From contig JBGSUA010000224.1 of the NCBI GenBank assembly GCA_041753575.1, positions 1 to 38,061 on the forward strand: a stretch of DNA of 38,061 bases. The letters are read 5' to 3'. A program made the translations under genes and the position numbers. This DNA comes from CG2-30-51-40 sp041753575. GTDB lineage: Bacteria; Desulfobacterota; DSM-4660; Desulfatiglandales; Desulfatiglandaceae. Each line of letters starts with the position of its first letter. The stretch's first letter is position 1. Below are positions 1 through 9,065 of the stretch, one piece after another. The notes beneath the pieces are model-generated. The model worked only from the letters and a program-made list of their open reading frames with translations. It had not been told where the DNA came from and ran no database searches.

Positions 1-480
1 GAAATCTTCCCATCGCTTGAAAAGGGAGCAATAGATGCGGCTGAGTTCTCAAGTCCTTATGTTGATGTGAGCCAAGGATTCTACAAGGTTGTCAAGTTCA
101 ACTACTTTCCAGGCTGGCACCAGCAGACATCCATCCATGAACTGATCATAAACAAAGACATATGGAACAGCTTGACGCCCGCACAGCAGGCACAGATCGA
201 GCTTGGCGTGCGAGCTTCTCTATTGCAGACGCAGGCCATAGGAGAAGGAAGCCAGGGTGACGTAATCAGGGATAATGCCGAGAAGCGCGGCGTCAACAAT
301 ATGGTGTGGTCAGACGAAATGCTGGAAGCATTCAGGAAGGCATGGGAACAAGTGGTCACAGAGCAATGCGCTAAGGATGGCATGTTCAAGAAGGTTTGGG
401 AGGACCTTTCAGCCTTCCGAGCCGAGTATAAGATCTACAGCGACTTGGGGTTCCTACCCAGAGGAAGCGGCAAGAAGTAA
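1..480 (+). CDS. TRAP transporter substrate-binding protein DctP, C-terminal part (5'-truncated by window edge)
   Basis: The frame is open from base 1 to a TAA at 478-480, so only the last 159 residues are seen. DctP proteins are periplasmic solute receptors that deliver carboxylate-type ligands to the DctQM membrane complex. The fragment has the late part of the DctP fold: a GAIDAAEF segment followed by a GFYKVVKF and PGWH stretch, the pattern of the subfamily annotated for keto acids, mannitol or chloroaromatic acids. The two permease genes follow on the same strand, which fixes the assignment. GTG 67 is an internal codon, not the start. The ligand cannot be told from this half. Family is sure, substrate unknown. 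Confidence 0.88.
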   Translation, partial: EIFPSLEKGAIDAAEFSSPYVDVSQGFYKVVKFNYFPGWHQQTSIHELIINKDIWNSLTPAQQAQIELGVRASLLQTQAIGEGSQGDVIRDNAEKRGVNNMVWSDEMLEAFRKAWEQVVTEQCAKDGMFKKVWEDLSAFRAEYKIYSDLGFLPRGSGKK

Positions 481-611
481 GAGCCACAAAGATTTGCCTC
501 GATCTCAAATAGCCCTGCGGCGCGGAAAGAAATCGGAAGTCTCACCGCGCCGTATGGATTAACCCGGCGGCTGATGACGGAAGCCAATGGTGTTTGGTTC
601 TCAGGTGCAGT

Positions 612-1151
612 ATGCAGGAAAGCCAACAAGAACTACCCCGAATCTGCAGGTTCATAGACTCCTTCATGGAGCGGCTGGGCTCTGCTGTATGCTGGCTGAA
701 TTCGATACTGGTGGTAAACATCGTGGTTCAGGTCCTTCTTCGCTATGTACTTGGAGAAGGAAAGATATGGCTTGAAGAGCTTGAATGGCATTTCTACGGG
801 GTACTTTTGCTCGTTGGCCTGTCTTATTGCCTGGCTTCCGATACCCATGTAAGACTCGATGTTTTCTACCGCAGATTTTCCGTGGTCCAGAAGGAGTATG
901 TGGATCTTTTCGGAATGCTATTTCTCGTTTTGCCGCTTTTTGCCGTGTTGTTTTTTCATGGCCTGGGATTCCTGGCTACCGCCTGGAGCGTCAACGAGAG
1001 TTCTCCCCATCCTCTGGGATTGTCTTATTGGTGGATCATAAAGTCTTTCATTCCATTGACAATGTTCCTTGTGGTACTCGCCGCGTTATCACGAATCATC
1101 CGGGCGCTGGTGATAATAGTCAATGTAAAAAACGAAGGAAAGCAGGGATAG
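612..1151 (+). CDS. TRAP transporter small permease subunit DctQ
   Basis: A protein of 179 residues with about four hydrophobic helices, the usual size and topology of DctQ, the small membrane subunit that pairs with DctM. After the first helix it carries LRYVLGEGKIWLEEL, close to the conserved R-Y-x-x-[GN]-x-x-x-x-W-x-E-E motif of the family. ATG 612 is preferred over TTG 594, because an AGG lies seven bases before it and the extra six residues add nothing. It lies 131 bp after dctP and 7 bp before dctM, as in a normal dctPQM operon. Confidence 0.87.
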   Translation: MQESQQELPRICRFIDSFMERLGSAVCWLNSILVVNIVVQVLLRYVLGEGKIWLEELEWHFYGVLLLVGLSYCLASDTHVRLDVFYRRFSVVQKEYVDLFGMLFLVLPLFAVLFFHGLGFLATAWSVNESSPHPLGLSYWWIIKSFIPLTMFLVVLAALSRIIRALVIIVNVKNEGKQG

Positions 1152-1158
1152 ACGCATA

Positions 1159-2544
1159 ATGGAAACCTCCGATTTCCTTGTCATTACAATGCTGGCTACC
1201 TTTATCGCCCTATTGATAACAGGTTTTCCAATTGCGTTCGTCCTTGGGGGGTTGTCAGTAGTTTTCGCAGTGGTCGGGTATTTGTCAGACATGTATCTGG
1301 ACACTACCACCGGACTTGATTTCAGTGTGCTGGGCATGATCGTCATGAGGGTGTTCAATCTCATGAGCAACTGGGTTCTGGTGGCAATACCAATGTTCAT
1401 TTTTATGGGGTTGATGCTTGATCGAAGCGGCATAGCCGAGAAGATGATGGATGCCATGCAGAAGCTCTTCGGGAAGGTAAGAGGGGGACTTGCCGTCTCA
1501 GTGGCGCTGATCGGGATAATTCTTGCCGCATCTACGGGAATTATAGGGGCTTCGGTGGTGCTTCTCGGAGTTCTGTCTCTGCCGATAATGTTCCGCCAAG
1601 GCTACGATAAGTCCCTGGCGCTTGGGACTGTTGCAGCTTCAGGAACACTTGGAATTCTAATCCCCCCGAGTATCATGCTGGTGATAATGGCGGACCAGTT
1701 GAATCTTTCGGTGGGTGATCTCTTCATTGGAGCTGTTATTCCTGGACTGATCCTGGGATTTCTATACATAGCCTATATCCTGATAACAGGCCTCCTAAGG
1801 CCAGAAACTGCGCCTGTGCCTTCAGACCGCCAGGACATATCTCTCAAGGTTTTACTTGATGTTTTTAAGACGATGCTTCCCCCTATGGGATTGATTCTTC
1901 TGGTTCTGGGTTCGATATTTGCCGGCATAGCGACCCCTACAGAGGCCAGCGGAGTAGGTGCCATGGCGGCGACCCTTCTGGTGTGGGCCAATAAAAGGCT
2001 TTCCTTTAAGGTTTTCAGGGAGGTCAACAAGTCCACCTTTCAGACTTGCGGTTACATATTCGGGATCTTCTTCGGAGCACAGGCTTTTGCGCTGGTGTTG
2101 CGTATGTTGGGCGGTGATGAGTTCATAGAAAGGATGCTGCTTGGCCTTCCTTTCGGCCCCATGGGCATCATTTGCTTCATAATCGGAATGGTATTCTTCA
2201 TGGGGTTCTTCCTGGACTGGATTGAGATCTGCCTGATCTTTCTGCCTTTGTTGGCACCGGTTCTCCCGGGACTGGGGCTGGAAGTGAACGGATTTGGCGT
2301 GATTGAAAAGCCTGAAATGGTTTGGTTCGCAATTCTGATCGCGGTGACCCTTCAGACTTCCTTCTTAACCCCCCCTGTTGGTTTTACCATATTCTTTCTG
2401 CAGGGAATAGCTCCTGAGGGAGTCGTTCTTATGGATATCTACAAGGGTGTGACTGCCTTTGTCATTCTGCAGTTGATCGGGTTGCTGATGGTTTTTTGGT
2501 GGCCCGAATTGGTACTTTGGCTCCCGGCAGTGGCTTACAGGTAA
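1159..2544 (+). CDS. TRAP transporter large permease subunit DctM
   Basis: The 461-residue integral membrane protein is almost wholly hydrophobic, with about a dozen helices. It contains the DctM landmarks: an early MFIFMGLMLDRSGIAEKMM segment, a GASVVLLG/GTLGILIPPS repeat region near residues 130-175, and ATPTEASGVGAM near residue 260. DctM is the transport subunit that moves the DctP-bound solute using a sodium or proton gradient. The C-terminal region keeps the SFLTPPVGF motif. It begins 7 bp after dctQ with a weak ribosome site. It is the last gene of the operon; after it the sequence has two small hairpins near 2554-2591 but no T-run terminator. Confidence 0.92.
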   Translation: METSDFLVITMLATFIALLITGFPIAFVLGGLSVVFAVVGYLSDMYLDTTTGLDFSVLGMIVMRVFNLMSNWVLVAIPMFIFMGLMLDRSGIAEKMMDAMQKLFGKVRGGLAVSVALIGIILAASTGIIGASVVLLGVLSLPIMFRQGYDKSLALGTVAASGTLGILIPPSIMLVIMADQLNLSVGDLFIGAVIPGLILGFLYIAYILITGLLRPETAPVPSDRQDISLKVLLDVFKTMLPPMGLILLVLGSIFAGIATPTEASGVGAMAATLLVWANKRLSFKVFREVNKSTFQTCGYIFGIFFGAQAFALVLRMLGGDEFIERMLLGLPFGPMGIICFIIGMVFFMGFFLDWIEICLIFLPLLAPVLPGLGLEVNGFGVIEKPEMVWFAILIAVTLQTSFLTPPVGFTIFFLQGIAPEGVVLMDIYKGVTAFVILQLIGLLMVFWWPELVLWLPAVAYR

Positions 2545-2692
2545 CCCCTTTAGATCGAGGTTTATATCTCGATTGTGGATCACCGTGATCCGGGCTTGTT
2601 ATTGCAGCGGTTATCAGCAGTCTTCTTGCTGCCTGAAGTGAATTCATGATGGCACCATAAGGATTGTTAAATAAAATTAATTTGGTTTAAAG

Positions 2693-3604
2693 ATGATAAA
2701 GGTTGACAGGATAAGAATAACAACTCTGAGCGAAAATTCCGTAGCAGATATAGAATATATAGCTGAGTGGGGGTTTAGCGTTCATTTATCAATAGAGGAC
2801 GGCCCATCAATTCTATTTGACACGGGTAACGGACATGCATGTACATTTAACGCGAGAGTAGCAGGGATAAGGCTTTCAGATGTTGAAATGATAGTCCTCA
2901 GCCATGGTCACACAGACCATACGGCAGGCCTCAGAGATGTCCTTCAGAGAATAAGAAACGAAAGGCCGGAAAGAAATTCGGTGGATATATATTGTCATCC
3001 TGATGCCATCGAGTCACAACACGTAAGACACACTGATAAATACTTCTACAGAGGATGCCCTTTCAGTCTGGAAGAGCTGGATAGCCTCGGAGCCAGATTC
3101 AGGACTTCACGCGAACCGGTCTGGCTGGGCAAAGACATCGTTATAAGCGGCGAAGTACCTATGAACACTGATTTTGAATCAGTCGCGCCCATCTGTTTTC
3201 TGAAAACTCAAGGGCATTACGCAAGAAGTGATGTCGCCGACGATCAGGCGCTTTTCTTAGTGACCGACAGGGGTTTGATAGTCATCCTGGGTTGCGCTCA
3301 TCGTGGCATGATAAACACCCTTTTTCACGCAAGAGATATAACCGGTGTCAATGAAATCTACATGGTAATAGGGGGAAGCCACCTTATGAACACATCGGTG
3401 GCCCAACAGACGGCTACCCTCAGGGCAATACAGCAGCTTGATGTAAGAGCAGTAGGGGTATCTCATTGCACGGGAATGAGACCTGCAAGTTTTCTCTGTG
3501 AAAACCTGGGGCCGAAAAAATTCTTCTTTAATAACGCGGGCACAATGATCAGTTTTAAAGATGATAGAATCAATATATCTTCTTTCGAAAAAAACCAGCT
3601 ATAA
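2693..3604 (+). CDS. MBL-fold metallohydrolase of the COG1237 type (dihydropterin-like)
   Basis: A 303-residue cytosolic protein without a signal peptide. The metal motif HxHxDH is seen as His71, His73, Asp75 and His76 in SHGHTDHTAG. Further metal-ligand candidates are His in GCAHRGM near residue 202 and in GVSHCTGMRP near residue 257. This arrangement and the C-terminal NNAGTMI ending match the COG1237 hydrolases named after 7,8-dihydropterin-6-methyl phosphate synthase, whose real substrates are mostly unknown. The gene stands alone. ATG 2693 follows an AT-rich stretch with only a weak AAAG ribosome site. No neighbour suggests a substrate, so only the fold is claimed. Confidence 0.85.
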   Translation: MIKVDRIRITTLSENSVADIEYIAEWGFSVHLSIEDGPSILFDTGNGHACTFNARVAGIRLSDVEMIVLSHGHTDHTAGLRDVLQRIRNERPERNSVDIYCHPDAIESQHVRHTDKYFYRGCPFSLEELDSLGARFRTSREPVWLGKDIVISGEVPMNTDFESVAPICFLKTQGHYARSDVADDQALFLVTDRGLIVILGCAHRGMINTLFHARDITGVNEIYMVIGGSHLMNTSVAQQTATLRAIQQLDVRAVGVSHCTGMRPASFLCENLGPKKFFFNNAGTMISFKDDRINISSFEKNQL

Positions 3605-3876
3605 TTATCTGTTCTTATTTATGAATCTGTATAAACGAATCAGAATGTTTACATGCTTTTTGGGGTCGTACGCAGAAGTCTGAACCTTTCCCCATTGTCA
3701 AGACAAAAAGGGCCAATATAAAGCGCAGGCCTGCTAGCTTTCCTGGGCGGGCGGATCCGATGCGGAGCTCAGGCGAGGTCGGCATTCCGTTTTCTTTTCT
3801 TTAGCAACAGGAAAACAATCCTGATGTATTTCAGTTACGCGCCCTGCTTGCTATACAAGTCCAAGCTCACCTGCCG

Positions 3877-4929
3877 CTACGGAGCAAAAGCTTCATATCG
3901 GTCGGGTTCAAAACCATGATTGGAAGGGCTATAGTCACGGTTGTAATATCGGGAAGGACCTTGCCAGATATCCCAATCAGTTTCCCGGAAAATCTCCCGG
4001 CAGCTATTTACAGTTTCTCCTCGGCCTTCTTCAGTTTGAGCCTCAGTATCCCGGGGATTTGCTCCGACTTCCGCCCAAAACAGATTTGCGCCTCCCATTG
4101 CTCCCAAAGTGCAGGGTTCATGTGTACAATTGCCGATGACAGAATGGGGCATCCCCAATCTGGTAACTGCCACAATCTGAGCCATTCGCAGTTCGCTTAT
4201 GATCCCCCGCCTGGCGATTTCCGTTCCCGGTATAGGAATCCTTCTTGCCGCCCCGCTGTAAGCCGGGTTGAAAGAAGCGGTGAAAGCAATCATCGATGCC
4301 AATTCCTCGTTGGTGTGTTCTGGCCCAACTGGCTCGACGCAGGTTCCCACTTCGAGACCGGCTTCCTTAAAGTTGATAATGCTTTCTTTTCTCTGCGTTA
4401 CCTGAAGAGCGGTATCTATGCCTTCTCGCAGGCGGACAGCATGATAAACTCCGGCAAATCCTGCATCTTTCAATTTTAGGGCATCTTTAAGCGATTGATC
4501 GCCGATATTGGCGACAAGTGTTGTCTCGCTCTTGAGGTTGCTTCTGACTTCCTTTGATATTTCAAGGAAACGTCCAAATGGGTATCGCGCTGTCGACATC
4601 ATAAATATGGCATTTGCACCTTCAATCTCAAACTGACGGGCGTAACTGACCGCTTGATCAGGGTTGAGTTCCGTAGCGTTACTGAAAACGCCGTTCACTT
4701 TGGCAAAAGAGCAAAAAAGGCAGTTGCTATTGCATGGCCCCAGATTAACGGCAAATTGGGCATGAACCTCTGCCTTGCCATCCGATAATGTCCTTGAGAT
4801 GCTATTAGCCTCGGCTAACACCATGTATGTCTCAACACTATCCGGCGATAAAGCGAGCAAGTAGACAAGCTCAGCCTCAGAGAGTCCACAGCCATCTCTC
4901 GACTTCTTCAAGATGCTACGAATATCCAT
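3877..4929 (-). CDS. Radical SAM protein of the biotin synthase (BioB)-like family
   Basis: The 350-residue protein has the radical SAM cluster motif CxxxCxxC as Cys66, Cys70 and Cys73 (GPCNSNCLFCSF), which would hold the [4Fe-4S] cluster that cleaves S-adenosylmethionine. The overall build (short N-terminal helical part, TIM-barrel core, EPVGPEHT and RRIPIPGTE segments) resembles BioB/HydE/PylB-type enzymes. There is no bio operon nearby, and I cannot point to the auxiliary-cluster ligands of true BioB, so I do not call it bioB. The C-terminus is enriched in acidic and aromatic residues. It is monocistronic, divergent from the CBS gene, with a likely promoter at 4960-4988 and an AAAGGA ribosome site before ATG 4929. 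Confidence 0.85.
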   Translation of the reverse strand: MDIRSILKKSRDGCGLSEAELVYLLALSPDSVETYMVLAEANSISRTLSDGKAEVHAQFAVNLGPCNSNCLFCSFAKVNGVFSNATELNPDQAVSYARQFEIEGANAIFMMSTARYPFGRFLEISKEVRSNLKSETTLVANIGDQSLKDALKLKDAGFAGVYHAVRLREGIDTALQVTQRKESIINFKEAGLEVGTCVEPVGPEHTNEELASMIAFTASFNPAYSGAARRIPIPGTEIARRGIISELRMAQIVAVTRLGMPHSVIGNCTHEPCTLGAMGGANLFWAEVGANPRDTEAQTEEGRGETVNSCREIFRETDWDIWQGPSRYYNRDYSPSNHGFEPDRYEAFAP

Positions 4930-4959
4930 TCTGATTAGTTCCTTTTTTCATCGAAACAA

Positions 4960-4988
4960 TTTTTAAATTGACTTTCCCTCGCTGGCAA
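4960..4988 (-). promoter_or_regulatory. Possible sigma70 promoter of the radical SAM gene
   Basis: On the minus strand a TTGCCA (bases 4983-4988, five of six matches to the -35 consensus) is followed after exactly 17 bp by TAAAAA (4960-4965, four of six matches to the -10). It lies about 31 bp before ATG 4929. The surroundings are AT-rich, so a chance match is possible. Confidence 0.4.
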
Positions 4989-5343
4989 ATTGACTTGCGA
5001 TTTTAAGGCATTGCTAACTTAGCTCAAGTATCAATCATCAGCGTTGTCTCCTTGGAGCTCCCATGTGCCAGAGACCAGGGGCCTCAGATGCCTCATGCTG
5101 TGATTTTACACGCTATTACAATACGAAGAAAAGGCTTTGTCAAAACAAAAAAGCCGGGAACTCCTCTAAAGCGATATACGGCTTTCGGTAAAAAAATCAT
5201 GGGTCTTCTCGCCGCCTGCTCTTTATCACGCAAACCTTGTTAAGTTCGGACCGTTGTCGCATAATTACTCCTGGTATTTTGCCATCGTCGAACAGATTAG
5301 CCGCATTAGTATCATTTGAAGCTTGATAAAGGAGTCCAAGAAA
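4989..5343. other. Intergenic region between divergent radical SAM and CBS genes
   Basis: No convincing gene is seen here. The only open frame (5052-5243, +) has no recognisable sequence and no ribosome site. An inverted repeat AAAGCCG/CGGCTTT (5150-5156 with 5179-5185, loop about 22 bases) is followed by a T-run when read on the minus strand, so it could be a weak terminator or part of a leader. The AGGAG at 5330-5334 belongs to the CBS gene. Confidence 0.3.
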
Positions 5344-5805
5344 ATGCTCAAAGCCAAGGATATAATGACTAGAATGCTGATTTCCATCTCCCCTGACACC
5401 AAGATCACGAAAGCTGCAGAAATCCTTATCGAAAAGGCTATTAACGGCATTCCTGTTGTTGATGGCGGAAAGCTGGTTGGTATCCTTTGCCAGAGTGACC
5501 TGATAGCACAGCAGAAGGGACTCCCTATCCCATCCCTTTTCGCTATCCTGGATGGTTTCATTCCTTTGGGCTCTGCAAAGCAATTCGAAAAGGCTTTTCT
5601 GAAGATCGCAGCGACGACTGTCGCTGATTCCATGACACACGACCCGGTAACGGTTCAGCCTGAGACAAGCATTGAAGAGATAGCCGGTCTCATGGTTGAC
5701 AAGAACTTTCACACAATCCCCGTCGTAGAGAACGGAAAGCTGGTGGGTATCATCGGAAAAGAAGATGTCTTGAAGACCCTGATACCCGGCGCTGAACCCG
5801 CATGA
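5344..5805 (+). CDS. Two-CBS-domain protein
   Basis: The product is 153 residues and consists almost only of a Bateman module: CBS 1 around residues 5-60 (KAKDIMT ... IPVVDGGKLVGILCQSDL) and CBS 2 around 95-150 (VADSMTHDPVTV ... IPVVENGKLVGIIGKEDVL). CBS pairs bind adenine nucleotides or SAM and act as energy sensors. A stand-alone form usually binds to another protein. Start: ATG 5344 is chosen over TTG 5323 because AGGAG at 5330-5334 is well spaced for it. No partner is evident; the gene is monocistronic. Confidence 0.9.
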   Translation: MLKAKDIMTRMLISISPDTKITKAAEILIEKAINGIPVVDGGKLVGILCQSDLIAQQKGLPIPSLFAILDGFIPLGSAKQFEKAFLKIAATTVADSMTHDPVTVQPETSIEEIAGLMVDKNFHTIPVVENGKLVGIIGKEDVLKTLIPGAEPA

Positions 5806-5969
5806 GATTATGGATTCTTAGCCCATGATGGATAGAACGTCCTGATTCCGGCTGGTTTTTTTGCTTCTCAATCACTTTGGGCATGCTCCTACCCCGAAGC
5901 GATGTGGATTTTTTAAGGTGACTCCATGGGCTTATTTATAACCGTGCCGCCCCTCATCAGATCCGGTTC

Positions 5970-7004
5970 CTAAGCTGTTCCATAGAGCTTCTTCCGGTCC
6001 CTTTGGATAAACTCCATAAGCTTCTTCGAGAAATCGGCATACAGTACGATGTGTTCGAAGTCAGGATCGCATTCGGTTTTCTGCATAAGAAGGCCGTCAC
6101 CGTCAAACCAGCGCGGCAGAGCGCCTCCATAGAAATATCCCTTTTCCCGCAGCAGTTCCGTCGCCCTTCCGACCCAAGGTTCGGTGAGGTTGAGCCAGAC
6201 CTGAAAAACTATTACATTTTTAGCTCGAGCATTGCTTTCCAGTTCGGAGATGCGGGCTGCGAAATCCGATCCCGCATGCTCGACAGCTATACGAGCCACC
6301 CCTGCAAAATCAAAAATCGTAAGTTCGGCCCGGGTCGGGGAAGAGGAAGGCAATTCTCCCCCTGAAATATCTATCGTGCGGTCATAATCAAGGCGGGCAT
6401 AGGTGCGCTTAAGAATTTCTTCATAAACATGCGGCAGGAAGATCTGGTGAGGTTTGGTGACATAGCATCTGAATGCGTCAAGCGCTGCCACCCTGCCTTG
6501 AGCGCTTTTCTCCGTCGTATATGCTTCTGCAGGCATGAGAGCAACCTCTATGGCTGTCTCTATATGCCTTGATGGCGGGATCGTCTTCTGCATGAAGACG
6601 TGATTGCAGACTGCTTCGCCGAAGAGTTCCTCTATCTGAGGATTTTTAGGAACGAACTCGTTGAAGAGATAGAATAAGGTAGCTTTGCTAGCGCCGGAGT
6701 TGCGATAATCCTTCAAGACCAGGCCGACTCCTGCCTCGTAGAGCCCACTGTAGGGCGCGGAGCGATACAGATGACTTACTCCGATGACCTCCCCGTCAGG
6801 GGTGCGCGCCACGATTGAAATGTAACTGCCGTCTCTGTTTGCGGCTATGATTGCCTCGCGGTCGTAAAAAAGCTTGATTGGATAGCCGTCGCCGTACACT
6901 GAACGGAAGAGGCTGACTATGCCGTCAGCATCTTCTGGCCTGAATGTATCAATATAAAAAGCGTTTTGGTTCTGCGGTGGAATCCTTTTCTCCTCATTGC
7001 TCAT
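5970..7004 (-). CDS. GNAT-like acyltransferase-family protein (first of three paralogues)
   Basis: The 344-residue protein begins with a GNAT-like fold: FRPEDADGIVSLFRSVYG near residue 20, a strand-turn IGVSHLYRSAPY, and a motif A-like stretch DYRNSGASKAT near residue 100. This has R-x-x-G in place of the full acetyl-CoA loop. The second half ends in a family signature, G-Y-F-Y-G-G-A-L-P-R-W-F-D-G-D-G. The same signature is in the product of 16527-17564, and a diverged form ends the product of 23621-24931. Function is unknown; GNAT enzymes move acyl groups from CoA. It is 52 bp downstream of an acyl-CoA dehydrogenase gene on the same strand and is probably cotranscribed. The ribosome site GAGGA precedes ATG 7004. 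Confidence 0.75.
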   Translation of the reverse strand: MSNEEKRIPPQNQNAFYIDTFRPEDADGIVSLFRSVYGDGYPIKLFYDREAIIAANRDGSYISIVARTPDGEVIGVSHLYRSAPYSGLYEAGVGLVLKDYRNSGASKATLFYLFNEFVPKNPQIEELFGEAVCNHVFMQKTIPPSRHIETAIEVALMPAEAYTTEKSAQGRVAALDAFRCYVTKPHQIFLPHVYEEILKRTYARLDYDRTIDISGGELPSSSPTRAELTIFDFAGVARIAVEHAGSDFAARISELESNARAKNVIVFQVWLNLTEPWVGRATELLREKGYFYGGALPRWFDGDGLLMQKTECDPDFEHIVLYADFSKKLMEFIQRDRKKLYGTA

Positions 7005-7056
7005 TTAAATGTCCTCTAGGGAAGGGAGTTACGGGTGGCAGACCTGTCGGCCTGCT

Positions 7057-8772
7057 CTAATCGTTCATGGCGTATTCTCCATTAAGAGGGCTGACATACT
7101 TTTTCCAGACCTGCTTGTATTGAGTTTCATCTCCGTCCGGCCGGATAAGCATGATCTCACGGCAGAAGTCCCGTTGCGAGTCTAGGGTGTTCGGCAGGCT
7201 GTAGATCTGGAGCGCGAAACGGGAAAAGTCCCGAACCATGAAATCGAATATCTGATTGAGGATGTCCGGGTCGAGATTTATCAATTGGACCTGCTCCAGG
7301 ATTAGTTGACCGTAAACAACTATTGAAAACATCTCGCCCAGCGGGAGTGAGAAGACCGGGTCAAGGTCCTGAGACTTTTCAGGCCCGGCTTTTTCGAGAA
7401 GTTCACGGAAGATCTCCATCTGGCGCATGAAGAGCTCAACATTGGGCAGATCCCGGAACGAATTGAACACCGGCCTGTAGTCGTGAAACCGTATCTCCCC
7501 CAGACCCCGGGTCGGCCCCTGGTTGAATAGAAACAGATCATCTTTGATGGAGAAATCGGGGGTCACGGGGGGATATTCCGCGGGATTGAAGAAATAGTTT
7601 TTCATGAACTTTCGGATTAGCTGGACGTTTACGTGAACCGTGCCTTCAAGCTTCGAAGGGCCGCGCACATCCGCTGCCGCCATGTGGAAATAGGTGTCTT
7701 TTTCAAATCCCTTTGCAGCGATCACGTCCCAGAGCAGGTTGATCACTTCTTCGGACTGGAGGGTCACCTTCATCTTGCTGGTGGGATTATATAGCAGATA
7801 GCGCCGATCCCCTGGGTTGGCCTGCCTGAAATAATCGGTGGCACGGCGGTGATAGAGTTTCATCGCTACCAGCCTCAGCCAGGCATCCATGAAGTTCCTG
7901 CGCACGTGCGGCATGTCTGTGACCCGAAGGCCGTAAAGTTTGCGGTTGGCGGCGTGGGTTATGGCCTCATAGAAGCAGTGTTCAGCCATCCCGATGGAAG
8001 CAGGTCCGATATTGAATTTTCCTACGTTGACCGTATTGAGAGCCGAATCCCAGGCATGCGGGCCGCGGGAAAGGATATCTTCTATAGTGATGGGATAGTC
8101 GTGCAGCGCGAAGTTTGATACATATTCCTGATGGGAAATTACGTTTTTCTTCAGTTCATAGGCCTTATGGCGGTAATTGGTGACGAAGAAAATAAAATCC
8201 TCTGTGCCGTCCTTGACCTTGCCGAGGGTGGAAACCATTTCGGCCTCGTTACCGTTTCCGATGTAGTATTTCTCGCCATTGGCTGACCACTGTCCTTCAC
8301 CTTTGGGTGTAAGGGTTGTTTCGGTTGCATAGATATCAGCTCCGTGTGCCCTCTCTGACAGTCCGAAGGCGAAAATCGCCCCCTCCCTGAGAAGCCGGGC
8401 CGCCTTTTCCTTTGCCTTTTCGTTGCGGCTCATCCATATGGGACCAAGGCCCAGGATTGTAACCTGGAAACAGTACCAGTAGCCCAGCCCGTAGAAGGCA
8501 AGAAGCTCGCTGTACTCATTATTGCGTGCCGTGTCCCACCTGGAATCGGGATCTCCGCCCGCGTAAGCGCTGGGGGTCAAAAGCTTTGCGAAGATCCGCT
8601 CCCTGCCTATAAAATCAACAAACTCACGGTACCAGACCTTCTTGTTGTAGTCGTCCAGCAGGCGGGTTTTGCCCATATTCTCAAAGAAGGCGATGGTCTT
8701 TTCCATGATGGCCCTTGATCCCTCATCGGCCATAAGGCTCTTGTACTTCTTGGGCTGCGCTAAAAAATTCAT
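7057..8772 (-). CDS. Acyl-CoA dehydrogenase family flavoprotein, atypical
   Basis: A 571-residue protein, much longer than the usual 380-400 of a short-chain acyl-CoA dehydrogenase. The central part shows family marks: AFGLSERAHGADIYATETTLTP (flavin-contact strand, about residue 135), WSANGEKYYIGNGNEA, and a later helix NRKLYGLRVTDMPHVRRNFMDAWLRL where R-x-Y-G-x-x-I/V is expected. The usual C-terminal Glu loop (YEGT-like) is not recognisable. In its place is a long extension with FNPAEYPPV and GPTRGLGEIRFHDY. It is probably an FAD enzyme acting on an unusual CoA ester, or a non-dehydrogenating relative. AAAGGAG lies ten bases before ATG 8772. It is followed by the GNAT-like gene. Confidence 0.8.
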   Translation of the reverse strand: MNFLAQPKKYKSLMADEGSRAIMEKTIAFFENMGKTRLLDDYNKKVWYREFVDFIGRERIFAKLLTPSAYAGGDPDSRWDTARNNEYSELLAFYGLGYWYCFQVTILGLGPIWMSRNEKAKEKAARLLREGAIFAFGLSERAHGADIYATETTLTPKGEGQWSANGEKYYIGNGNEAEMVSTLGKVKDGTEDFIFFVTNYRHKAYELKKNVISHQEYVSNFALHDYPITIEDILSRGPHAWDSALNTVNVGKFNIGPASIGMAEHCFYEAITHAANRKLYGLRVTDMPHVRRNFMDAWLRLVAMKLYHRRATDYFRQANPGDRRYLLYNPTSKMKVTLQSEEVINLLWDVIAAKGFEKDTYFHMAAADVRGPSKLEGTVHVNVQLIRKFMKNYFFNPAEYPPVTPDFSIKDDLFLFNQGPTRGLGEIRFHDYRPVFNSFRDLPNVELFMRQMEIFRELLEKAGPEKSQDLDPVFSLPLGEMFSIVVYGQLILEQVQLINLDPDILNQIFDFMVRDFSRFALQIYSLPNTLDSQRDFCREIMLIRPDGDETQYKQVWKKYVSPLNGEYAMND

Positions 8773-9065
8773 TCGATTAACGCTCCTTTCTTATTCTTTT
8801 CAGCGTTATTGTATAACAAATTCAATGAGGAAGTATATAGTTGATAGCCGATTACCCGGCAACCAACGAAAGCTCCGGTATCTGGTGGTAATAAAAGTGA
8901 ACTTGGAACTCTGAAGAAGGTGCTGCAGGTGAGAGACATGGCTGGCCAACGGAAAAGCCTATGAATTCTACCGCCGTGTTGTTCTAGCGGAAAAGCCATC
9001 ATATAAATTTACGTCTGATCGGCGTGCCTGGAGGAAAGTAATCCATGAACCCCAAATGTTATCCC

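Noticed and set aside
2553..2591. Two small hairpins after the TRAP operon as a terminator
   Set aside because: ATCGAG/CTCGAT and GGATCAC/GTGATCC stems are present but no T-run follows, so a terminator cannot be claimed.
3605..3876. Possible insertion-sequence scar between the MBL and radical SAM genes
   Set aside because: The tract contains no inverted repeat, no transposase fragment and no match to other parts of the window that I could see.
4982..4998. Possible sigma54 promoter (TGGCA ... TTGC)
   Set aside because: The spacing between GG and GC is one base too long for sigma54, and the next plus-strand gene is about 350 bp away.
5052..5243. 63-residue open frame (+)
   Set aside because: No ribosome site, no recognisable sequence, and it spans an inverted repeat.
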